From Rapana venosa (taxonomy: Eukaryota; Mollusca; Gastropoda; Neogastropoda; Muricidae), in the NCBI GenBank assembly GCA_028751875.1, contig CM054167.1, forward strand, positions 30,655,824-30,719,823: 64,000 nt of DNA. Reading direction: 5' to 3'. Both the position numbers and the translations under genes were made by a program. How positions within the stretch are numbered: the first letter of the stretch is position 1; each line of letters begins with the position of its first letter. Shown one piece after another: positions 11,576 to 23,600 of this stretch. Below the pieces are notes generated by a model. It saw nothing but the letters and a program-made list of their open reading frames with translations, was not told the origin of the DNA and made no database searches.

Positions 11576-11826
11576 AGACCATCCCCAACAAAATGGGTAA
11601 AACAAGTATTCTGGCTAACCTGGAATCTTTCTCTTTGAATTTTGATGATTCAGAGACCATCCCCAGCAAAATGGATAAGGAAGCATTCTGTCTTACCTGG
11701 AGTCTTTCTCTTTGAATTTTGATGTTTCATAGACCATCCCCAGCAAAATGGGTAGAAAAAGAAATTCTCTCTTACTTGGAGTCTTTCTCTTTGAATTTTG
11801 ATGTTTCAGAGACCATCCCCAGCAAA

Positions 11827-12012
11827 ATGGGTGAGCAGAGTGCAGGACAACAGACGGTAGAGTTGATGGATCTGCCCGACTCTCTGCTGTTGGAGACGTT
11901 TTTTTATTTGCCTGCTGGAGACTTGGCATCTCTTGCGCAGACGTGTTCTCGTTTCAGCCGCATCACAAGAGACGAGTTGCTGTGGAAGCTGGTTTTCCAT
12001 CGGCGCTTCAAG
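11827..12012 (+). CDS. FBXW5: FBXW5 coding exon 1 (start codon, F-box)
   Basis: Sixty-two codons beginning MGEQSAGQQTVELMDLPDS and ending FHRRFK before a GTGATG donor. The F-box signature (LPDSLLLETFFYLPAGDL, then TCSRFSRITRDELLWK) is clear. A splice acceptor (TTTCAG, AG at 11808-11809) lies 17 bases before the ATG, so the exon probably starts at 11810 with a short piece of leader. The reading frame stays open upstream to an ATG at 11719, but that stretch is tandem repeat; I prefer 11827 because the protein then starts directly ahead of the F-box, as in the family. Confidence 0.9.
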
Positions 12013-12164
12013 GTGATGAGTGTGTTGCATGGTCATGAATTTGGTGAACTGTTTTAGTTTTGATTTATGTTTTGAAAAGATCGGGTGAATGTATTGTATT
12101 TATAATTGATATAGAAGTTTTGTTTTCAAATAATTGTATGTGTCGTTGTGTGTGCTTGTGTGTT

Positions 12165-12196
<32 letters not shown>

Positions 12197-13671
12197 GGAG
12201 TGTGTGTGTGTAGTGTGTGTGTGTGATAGGTGTGTTTGTGTGTGTGTGTGATGTATATGTTTTGTTATTGTGTGTGTGTGTGTGATATGTTTGTGTTTGT
12301 ATGTGTGTGGTGATGTGTGCCTGCCTGCCTGTGGTTATTTCACAGTGTGCATACTGTAATTGTTCATGCTCACACACAGAACACACACAGACACACACAC
12401 AGAATGATGCGCGTTGCGTTCGTGAACTGCTGACCCAGGTTAAAATCTTATTTAAGAGCATTTTCCTCTGGAGTTAACATCAGTGCTGACTTCTTCCCCC
12501 CCCCCCCTCCCCCTCCCCCCCCTCCCATAGTCCTTCAGATGAGACTGTAAACCGAAATGCATACAGAACATCTTGCACATATGTTAAAACCTGTTCCGCT
12601 TTTCGGAAGAGTAGGCTATTTTGTGCCAGTGGGAAACAGATGACAAAATTTACAAAACTGCATACACACAGTGACTAGATGTAAAGAAAAAAAAAAGCAC
12701 TTGAGTGCTTATTCCATTATCCTCGAAAGAAAAGAATAAAATATATTTAAAATAAAATCAAATCAAATCAATACACCGTCAATCAACATGTTACAATCTC
12801 ACGCGTGTCGTTGCTGTCCTCTGCAGATTCCTCAGTCTGTGCCAAGGCGTCCCGGAGCGACGTCGTGGCGCTCGGAATACCGGCGCCTGCGAGAAGAGAC
12901 CCCTGCAGTGCTGTGTGAGGAGCTGACCAAACACCGAGACCAGGTGCTGCACGTCAGCTTTTCCCACAACGGGGAGATGTTCGCCACCTGCTCCAAAGAC
13001 GCCAGGATTCTGGTGAGTCTTCTGCCCAGTGTTCTCCTTGACAATAATAATAATAATAATGATAGGTAAAGGTAAAGGAGTCCCATAACCTATAAGGTCG
13101 TAAGGGAGCGAGGCGTCAGAGACCTCACTTCTCTAGATGCCAGCATATTAGTGAGGGCAGTGGCACCCATCTCCTCTCCCTCGCTGCTTTACCTTCCCTG
13201 ACCCTAAAGAGGGCAAGGTACCCATTTACAGCTGGGTGAACTGGGGGAACTGTACTGAAGCCAAGGCTGTGCGCAAACGGTCACCCATCCAACTGGTAAC
13301 CACGCTCGACGCTGCTTAACTTGGCTGGGGGAAAGCGAGTGCTCCGACCACTGAGCTATCCCGTCCCCACTATGCAATAATAATGATAATGAAGGGAACG
13401 TATATAGCACTATATTAGGTTGAATGCATGCGCTTTGATTTGTCTTTGCAAGATATAGCGCTATGTAAGTTCCATTTATTATTATTATTATTGTTTATTA
13501 TATCTTGCAAGAGACAAATCAAAGCGCTTGCATTCAACCTATTCTTGCACAGTCATGCAACCAATAACAAACAATCAACAGTTTAAGAAAACAGATATAT
13601 TACAAACATGGTACACTGCAGACCAAATCTATGAAATAAAAATTACAATAGTCAAAGCCGGTTTTTTCAAA

Positions 13672-13762
<91 letters not shown>

Positions 13763-16700
13763 CATATTGTGATGGATCAGTCTTCTTCTTCTGCTTCTTT
13801 TTCGTCGAACGCTCAGACAGTTACTATTGTTGTCTGTTATATGAGCGAAAATGCATCACGCTGCCGTTAAGCACCTGACAAGTCAGGCCCAGAGCATCCA
13901 ACTTCAGCATAAGAGAGATTTGTTGTCTTTTAAGTTCTTTCTGGAAAAAAGGCAGGAGAATGGACCAAGAAGGCAGAAAATAGACAAGAAGGAGATGACA
14001 GGAAGAAAAGCAGCGAGGCAGAAACAAAAAGAGTGATAGAAAAGAGGACATTTCTCGCACAGAATTTGCAGAAGGTGGGGATTCTGTTTATACTGACAGG
14101 CCCCCGGCATCTCTATGGGGGATGAGGGATCAGTGAGGGTGGGGTAGTAGTGGTGGTATTGTTAGTGGAGTGTGGTGAAATATGTGGACTGTTATGACGT
14201 GTGTGTCTTCGTTTTAAAGTCTGTTCACTAGAGATTCTGTATGTATGGGGGGTTTTGTTTGATTTTTTTAATTTTGAGGATAATGGAATAAGCACTCACG
14301 TGCTTTTTCATAACCAGTCCCTGTGTGCATGCAGTTTTTGTAAAATTTTGTCATCAGTTCCCCACCAGCACACAGTGGCTTACTGTTCTGAAAAAATGGA
14401 ATAGGTTTTAACGTGTGCACAAGATGTTCTGCACACGGGACCTCAGGTTATAGTCTCATCCAGAGAACTTTTGGGGGTAGTGGAGTCAGCACTGATGTTA
14501 ATTCCAGGGCGAAAATACCCCCTTGAAGGGGATTGGAACCCGGGTCAGCAGATCACAAGCGCAATGCACAATGCTGTAACCAACCAGGCCATCCCATGTG
14601 TGTGTGTCTTTGGTTTAACATTCACTAAAAAGGGATTTTAAAATTATTAAAATTTTTTTTTTTTTTATCGAGGATGATGGAACAAGCACTCGTGTGCTTT
14701 TCTCATTTGCTTTTTTTACATCCAGTCCCCGTGTGTATGCGGTCTTGTAAATTCTGTCATCTGTTCCCACTGGCACACAATGGCCTACTCTTACGAAAAG
14801 CGGAACGGGATTTAACGTGCGCGCAAGATGTTCCGCGCGCGTTCGCACATGGGGGGAGGGGAGGGGGGATATTAGAGTCTGTGTGTGTGATTGCGCAAAT
14901 ACATGTGTGCTTGCGCGCATGTGTGTGTGTACACGTGCCTGCGTGTGTGTACGTACATGTGCATGCATGTGTGTGTGTACATACATGTGCCTGCATGTGT
15001 GTGTGTATTACATACACGTGCGTGCATGTGTGTGACTCAGGTGTGGAACTCAGCGAGCCCCAGTACACTGCGGTTCTCGGCGAACATGACGAAGAGTTCA
15101 ACTGGCGTTACTCGCAGTTTTCCCAGTTCAACCAGACAGACACCCTGCTCCTCGTGTCTGGAGTCTTCCATGGCAACATGACCACGTCCGGAGAAATCGC
15201 TGTCTTCGATTTAACTGGTGAGAGAGAGGGAGGGAGGGAGAGTAGAGGGAGAGGGGGAGAGAGAGAGGGGGAGTAGAGGGAGAGGGGAGAGAGAGGGAGG
15301 GAGAGGGGGAGAGAGAGGGTGAGTGAGAGAGAGGGAGGGAGAGTAGAGGGAGGGAGAGTAGAGGGAGAGGGGGAGGAGAGAGAGAGAGGGACGGAGAGAG
15401 AGAGGAGACAGACAGACAAACAGACAGGCAGACAGGCATGGAGAAAGAGAGAGCGAGAGAGAGAGAAAATCCCCATTTTTTGACAGGATTTATCTGCCAT
15501 GTAAATCATTATTTTTGACAAAACTTTCTGTTCTATGTAAACGCTATTTTTGACAACACTTTCTGTTCGATGTAAACACTCATTTTGACAAAACTTTCTG
15601 TTCTATGTAAACACTATTTTTGACAAACGTTCTGTTCTATGTAAGCGCTATTTTGGGGGAAACTTATATGCCATGTAAACACTATTTTTGGCAAACTTTA
15701 TCGGCCATGTAAATCCCTGTTAACTATTTTTGATAAACTTTATCTGGCATGCAAATAACTTTTTTTGATGGTGTCTGTTATTTTGAGGGAATTCCAGTTG
15801 AATGTATGCCTTTTGTGTGTGTGTGTGTGTGCATGTGTGTGTGTTTATGTGTAAATTTCATATCTGTTAATCTTATTTGTAGTCAGTTGCATGCGTGTAA
15901 ATGATTTAAATGTAAGTGCTTCGAGTTGTTGCTTTACAAGATTCAGTGCTAGGCCTAGATATAAATTCCACTCGTCATCATCATCATCGTCGTCGTCATC
16001 GTCATCATCATCATCATCAGGATTATTATTATTATCATTATTATTATTATTATTATTATCATTATTATTATTATTATTATCATCACATATATCAAGCGGA
16101 AACCCGCACATCTCCCCGAAAGTCTCCCCCTATACACATCTCAATTCTCTCACTTTAAAGAAAAGACCACACAGTCATCGGCCTCAAGATAAAGGGCAGG
16201 CTGAAGAATTGGGAACATTCCAAGCATACCACTGCATTGGACTTCCTGCACTGTGTACGAAACGCTACTTTTGACAAACGTTTTTTTTTTTTTTTTTTAG
16301 TCTGATGAATGACGTTTGACCTCATTCTAATCATTGTGTGACATTTAGGGAAACAAATACAGTTGCAGACATGAAAAAAAAAAAAAAAGGGTGGCGCTGC
16401 GCTTGTGGCGACGCGTTCTCCCGCTCTCCCCGGGGAGAGCAGCCCGAATTTCATGGAGAGAAATCTGCCGTGACTTAAAGTGGTATGAAATGAAATCTGA
16501 GCGCTTTGATTTGTTGCTTTACAAGATTCAGCGCTATATAAATTCCATACATTATTATTATTATTATTATTATTATTCTCATTGGTTTGGGGTTGTGGCA
16601 GACTTCAAGGTGCAGTGCCGCGTGACGAACAAGCCCTACGACGTTTTCGGCTGTTGGTACGACAACCAGCACCTCTTCTCGGGCTCCCTCTACTGGACGG

Positions 16701-17621
16701 GCCGACTGCAGTCCATCTCCGCTCTCTGGCTCAACAAGGTACGGATGACGCACATTCACATTAATAGTAATAAATAATAATAATAATAATGTATGGAACT
16801 TATATAGCGCTGAATCTTGTAAAGCAACAAATCAAAGCGCTCAGATGACTTAAAAATTTTTTTTTTTATCAAGGATAATGGAATAAGCACTCATGTGCTT
16901 TTTTACATCCAGTCCCCGTGTGTATGCGGTTTTGTAAATTTTGTCATCTGTTCCCACCGGCATACAATGGCCTACTCTTTTGAAAAGCGGAACAGGATTT
17001 AACGTGCGCAAGGTGTTCTGCATGCGTTCGCTCACTGGACCTCAGTTTGTAGTCTCATCCGAAGGATTAGTGACACTCCTCCACCATGAAGTGACTTTTT
17101 GCTTTGCACCTGACCCACTTTTCTGCTAGAAGCCATTTTAGGTAGGTGGGGGGTCAGGATGTTATTTTGAGGTTTTGATTGATTATAGAACTACGGCTGT
17201 TGTTCTACCTTGTAGTACTTCTCCACTGGTTGCCTGTGCCACAGAGAGTAAAGTACAAGATCAGTACCCTCTGTTACAAATGTCTCCACAAAACAGCGTC
17301 CTCCTATCTCTGTGAATGTCTTCACCTGTACACTCCTTCTTGTTCCCTCTGCTCTGCTGCGGATACCCTGTGCTTACGAGTACCTAGATTTAACCAATCC
17401 ACTGTTGGCCGTCGCTTTTTCTCTATTTCTGGTCCATCAATCTTGAATGACCTCTCTCTCTCCCTTTGTGAAAAGCCTACTTACAACAGCTTTAAATCCA
17501 GCCTCAAACATACCTATTTCAAACCTAAGATTTTTCCCTCTTGTTTCATCTCATATATGTCCTTATTTTTAACAGCTAAAATTCCATCACCCTGCTGAAA
17601 TGTAGAACCTCTGTGTGTGTG

Positions 17622-17656
<35 letters not shown>

Positions 17657-20600
17657 TTGAATTTGTTAAAATATTGTTAATCATTGTTGGTTGCACTGTA
17701 GGAGCGGATTGAATGCAAGTGCTCTGATTTGCATTTGCAAGATATAGCACTATATACATTTTATTTATTATTATTATTGAAATATCAAGGCATAAGTTTG
17801 TGTCCTTTTGCTTTAAAACATGTTTAAAAATACCCCAAGTCCTCATTCTGACCACCTATTACGATGCTAAACTTGTCAATTTCTCATTTTGTCACTTTCC
17901 GCAGTCTATCATTTCAATTTGTAATATTTGTTCATAGAAATGTCCGATTTTCAATCTGTCTTTCGCATTGAATAGTCTTACTGTGGGGGCTAGTTGGCCT
18001 TTGGAGAACATCTCCAACACTGTCTGTATGCCCTCTTGGCCGAGAGAGTGGGGGTGTGCTGTGGGCAAGGCATCTCCACTATAATCAAATTTCTGCCCAA
18101 TTTCTGAAACAGCAGCTGCCTCCTCTGCTGGTTTGGAGGTCATCGTCGAACACGATGGACAAACACACATGACAACAAAGGAGATGTATGTATTGATGCA
18201 TTCCTTCTAAAATCTGATCATGTTTTTGGCTGTATATAGTGACTATTAAATGCTACATTTATTCTATTGATGTGTGTGATAGGTCAAGACTTCTGATGTA
18301 CTGGACCTTGGTGTTTGAAAATGTTCAACTTGCATGCTTTCTTTTCTCATGCTTACTCTCGCATGTATATTGGCTAAAGGGGTTTAAGGGTGCTGTACAA
18401 TAGAGAGAGAAAGTAATTTTTTATAATTTAAATAAAGAAAATTTGGCTAGTTTTATGTGGAACTGGATGCAAGGGTTATACATTTGGAAAAGTGCATAGA
18501 ACAGCACACAAACGATATGCTTTAAAGCCCTTCAGATGAAACCATAAACCAAGTGTGGGAATGCATGTAGAACATCTTGCGTACATGTTAAAACCTGTTC
18601 TGCTTTTCAGAAAAGTGGACCATTGTGTGCTGGTGGGAACGGATGACAAAATTGACAAAACCGCTTTCACATGGGGACTCTATATAAAATGACACATGAG
18701 TGCTTATTCCATTATCCTTGTACATGGCGGTTTATCACAGTTCTTGATTAAACCACTGACGCTGGGGGCAACAGCAAAGTGAGAGGCTGTATGATCAGTG
18801 GCTTTCCCACTCATGGAATTCCACTTTACAGCTTAGTCTTTAGTGATTGACTATGACTGACTGGGAGGCTTGACTCACACAGTCCTTATGTGCTGCAGCC
18901 CTGGGGGCTGGTTGGCCTTTGGAGAACATCTCCAACGCTGACTGTCCTTATGCCCACTTGGCCGAGAGAGTGGGGATGTACTGTGGGCAAGGCATCTCCA
19001 CTATAATCAAATTTCTGCCCAATTTCCGAAACAGCAGCTGCCTCCTCTGCTGTTTTGGAGGTCATCGTCGAACACGACGGACAAACATAATACATATCCT
19101 CAAAATAAAATAAATAAAATAAAATAAATGATCAAATTTATGAAACGATGTTCAACTTCGGTGTGTGTGTGCAGGCTTCTCAAGAGGTGGAGTCGGAGAA
19201 AGAGTCGGTGATGATGAACCTGTACCGCTTCTCCAACGTCAACGCCAGCTCCATACGAACGGTGATGGTGGCCAACGTTCCGCATCTGGATGCTAACGCC
19301 CCGACGTCTTCAGAGGAGCTTTCCGCAAGGGAAGCCACTCTGACAGAGATCGACGAAGAATTCTCCGTCTCTCAAACTGACGATCGCATCGGAGAACGCG
19401 GCGACGAAAACACAAACAACTGCGCCGACGCTACCCCCAGTTGTAGCAGAGTCGACGATTTGGTCGACGAAAACACAAACAACTGCGCCGACGCTACCCC
19501 CAGTTGTAGCAGAGTCGACGATTTGGTCGACGAAAACACGTGGAACGACAACGACGACGACCTTCAAACAGATTGTGACGTAGTGAATCTCTGTGATACG
19601 CTGAACGGAGACGCTCTGACAGAGATCGACGAAGAATTCTCCGTCTCTCAAACTGACGATCGCATCGGAGAACGCGGCGACAAAAACACAAACAACTGCG
19701 CCGACGCTACCCCCAGTTGTAGCAGAGTCGACGATTTGGTCGACGAAAACACAAACAACTGCGCCGACGCTACCCCCAGTTGTAGCAGAGTCGACGATTT
19801 GGTCGACGAAAACACAAACAACTGCGCCGACGCTACCCCCAGTTGTAGCAGAGTCGACGATTTGGTCGACGAAAACACGTGGAACGACGATGACGACGAA
19901 CTTCAAACAGATTGTGACGTAGTGAATCTCTGTGATACGCTGATCGGAGACGCGACAGGCTCCATTTCCGCGACGCTCATGCACGACCGGAAAGTGTCGT
20001 TCAATCGGATGATAGGCAGCGACTGCGCCGATGGGAAACGCGCCAGCGCGAGCGAAACCCGGACTAAAATCGCCCGCTACAGCCACCGCAACAACCAAGG
20101 GGAGAGCTGCGCGCAGGTGTGCGTGAAGCGGTCAAAGTCGGACAGCCCGTGTTCCCCGGTCAAAGCCTGCTACCCTTTCACCTACTGCTGCCCGGACCAG
20201 AACCTTCAGTGCCCAGCTTCCAAGCACGAGCTGGAGGCCATGGACCCGGAAGGCCCTCTGGGGTTCCCCTGCGACGATTCCGACACGTCCTCCACCTTCT
20301 CTCCCAACGTGCTCTCCCTCACCTCCTCCCCGAGCCTGGAGACCCCCTCCACGGACCTGCACAGCCCCCCACAGCAGTGCCATCGCTCCAACATTCCCCG
20401 CATGTCCGCCTCGCGTGGCGCTCACAGCCGTCGGGCCCAGCGCGCGGAGAAGCTGCTGATCTTCACCATGGGCGACGAGACCTACACCCCGCACCTCGTC
20501 GGCTTCAAGCACATCGAGCTGAAGGACATCGTCGGGGAGGAGGAGGCCGGGCGGAGGCTCGGGGAGGGAGGGGAAGGTGGTGGTGGTGGGGAGGAAGGGG

Positions 20601-23600
20601 AGGAGGAGGAGGAGGACAGGGTGTTGTTGCCGAACGTGGAGCAGAACTTGCAAGGGATGAACCTGCCGCCTACCCAGGTGGACTACACCATCAACCTGAA
20701 GGGTCACATCGTCGGCATGGCGCTCTCGCCCGATCACAGGTGGGGAATATCGGGAAGGTTGAGGGATTTTTGGGGGGTAGTGGGGTGGGGAGGGGGGGTG
20801 GGGGGGGTGGGTGAGAGGGGGGGGGGAGGGGGGGCACAGCGTGCAAATCAAGTACGTTGGGGACTGGATGTTAAAAAAAAAAAGTACAATGGTGCTTGAT
20901 ATAAAAGAATAGATAAATTAATAGATAAAGAATATAAGGGTCCAGGGCCCAGTGCTGAAAGTTTAGCGCGCCCCTTCCTTTTTTTTTTAACCTAGTCCCC
21001 AAGCATGGTCAGTTTTTTGCTGTAATTAGCAACAGTTGGGATGGAATGGATAGCAAGCTAAGAGGAGCTGAAATTTTTGGGAACTGACAGCTGTTTGGAG
21101 GGTGGAGGGTATAGGGGAAGAATGGTGGTGGGTGGAACCAGGTGTTTGAGAGAGTTAAGTGGTTGATACATGCAACTTTTTTGGGGGGGGGGGGGGGGGG
21201 TGGTGGATGTTAGGATAGCTCTAGTGCTTAGAGTGTTGCACCTATTGTGTGATGGGCTGGGATCGAGCCACGATGGAGGCACCCGTTATAGTTGTTTGTA
21301 GTATTGTATTGTATACCACGTTAAGTCAACGGCAGATTTCTCCGTGCAAAATTCAAGCTGCTCTCTCTCTCTCCTGGGGGAGAGCAGCATTGTCACAAGA
21401 GCAGCGCCATCCATCACTTTTTAAAAAAAATTTCTTTTACCTTGTCTGCAATTGTATTTGTTTCCCTATCACATCGGAGTGGCTTTTTTTTTTCCTACAG
21501 AAAACCTGGGCTGCCTGTATTGCAGATGATCTTAGAGAAAGGGGCATAAATAAGGAGGAAGCTCAAAACAGAGAGAGATGGAGAAGGCTCATCAATGTCA
21601 AACCTCCCCTGGGAGAAACATGACAAAAAAGGAAGAAGAAGATTTATTCACTTTTAAATTTTTTTAATTTTTAAAAATTTATTTTTTTACTGATTTTCTG
21701 AGGTATATAGAAATGTCTTTTCATAATGTTTTTTGGCCAGGGACAACTCGCTTGTTGATGTTGTTTGGTTAGAGCATTGCGCTTGTGGTCTGATGACACC
21801 CCTTCTCGTTCCCTTCGCTCTGCTGCAGATTCCTTGTGCTTACAAACACCTAGATTCAACCAGTCCACTGTTGGCCATCGCTCTTTCTCTGTTTCTGGTC
21901 CATCGATTTGGAATGGCCTCCCTATCTCTCTTCACCTAAGACCTTCTTGTGACACTTTTAAATCTGGCCTCAAGACATATTTGTTTCAAACCTAAGAATT
22001 TCCTCTCCTGTTTCATTTCATAGCTATCCCTGCTTTTCAACAGCCGAAAACTCCATCACCCTGCCAAAGTGTATAACATGTGTGTGTGTGTGCGCGTGCA
22101 TTTGGACTTGTTAGAACTATTACTTGCTATCGGTTGCATGACTGTGTGTAAGAATGAGTTGAGTGCAAGCGCTTTGATTTGTCTGTGCAAGATACAGTGC
22201 TATATAAATTCCATTTATTATCATTATTATGACCAGGGATCGAGCCACCTTGGAGGGACCTGTTTTAGGGGATTTTTTCCCCTGGAGGTAACATCAGTAC
22301 TGACTCCACTCCCCCTCCCCTAAGTCCTGTGGATGAGAGGATAAACCAAAGCCCCGTGTGCTAACATAACGCAAAACATCTTGAGCTTGCTTACTTTACT
22401 TTACTTTTTCCTTCCGCTTGTACTCTGTGGCGTCGCAGGGAGATGTAACTGTCTGTCTGCTGCAAGGCGGGTAGCTTGGAGGAGGGACAATCCATGGACT
22501 TTCAGTGTTTCTGCCACGGAATCACTCCAGCGTCGCCTGGGTCTACCTCTGGCCCTCGTGCCAGAGTACCTCAAGTTGTAAGCACGCAAGGCTGGCTGGT
22601 TTGGCGGCATCCGTGTGAGGTGCCCGAACCACTTGGTTCCTTGTTGTTCAATATGGTGTAGGACGGGTGTGGCTTGTGGCTCCTACCATGTCTGTGATCA
22701 CCTCGTTTCTTATCTTGTCTCTCCTGGTCTTGTTGACGGCTTTCCTCAAGCACTTCATCTCACACGTTAGCAGTTTCTGCTCCAGGGCTTTTTGTCAGGG
22801 GCCATCTTGAGCACATGTTATTAAAAACGCATTCCACCTTTTTTGGAGGAGTAGGTCATTTTGTGCCTGTGGGAAAGGGTGACAAATTTTTTTTTTAAAA
22901 ACGCATTCACACAGATGTTGTGTTTTGACACTGTCCCTGAAGATGGGTTGCAGCTGCCTTAACTGTGGGTAAAAAACCCAGTTGCATATGCAAATTTTTA
23001 TCTGGTGCAACCCCCCCAAAAAAAACCAACCAAACCAACTTTGGTTTTTTTAAATTGGAGGTATTTATTCACTTTCTTTCTTTCTTTTTTATTTATTTTT
23101 TTATTTTCATTTTTTACTGATTTTCACAATGTTTTTCCAAGGTCTACACAGATATTTCTTTGACTGTTTCTTCTGAGGTATTCCTCCGTGGGGATGCTGA
23201 GGGAGGCCTGTCAGTATAAATTAGCGTCTCCAGCTTCTGGAAACTCTGTGCTAGAAATCTCCTCTTTTCTATCACTCTCATTGTTTCTGTCTCTTGTTCC
23301 TTTTCTTCTCGTCACCTCCTCCTTCTTGTCTATTTTCTACCTTCTTGGTCCATTCTCCTACCTTTTTTTTTTTTTTTTTTTTACCAGAAAGACTAAAGAG
23401 AACAACTCTCTCTTATGCTGAAGTCAGATGCGCTGGGCCTGGCTTGTCAGGCGCTTAACGGCAGCGTAACGCATTTTCGCTCACATGAAAGACAACTGTA
23501 TTTTGCTGTCTGAGTGTTTGATGATGACGAAGAAGAAGAAGAAGACTTCTGAGGTATGCTCTGCTTGCATGAGTGTGACAAAAATTCTTCGGTGTCTTTA

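Larger units (their letters stand above)
9690..11809 (+). repeat. Tandem array of the FBXW5 start-exon acceptor, split by insertions
   Basis: Seven units of about 65-80 bp (starts of the exon-like core near 9697, 9775, 9838, 11389/11574, 11655, 11732 and 11810) share a TTT-rich stretch, usually TTTCAG, and the core AGACCATCCCCAGCAAAATG. The last unit is the real start-codon exon. The third unit is split by the LINE at 9867-11317 and the fourth by a repeat E copy at about 11395-11573. Confidence 0.88.

Noticed and set aside
19310..20098. 262-codon antisense frame over FBXW5 exon 5
   Set aside because: Shadow of the in-frame coding repeat on the real strand; no splice or start support.
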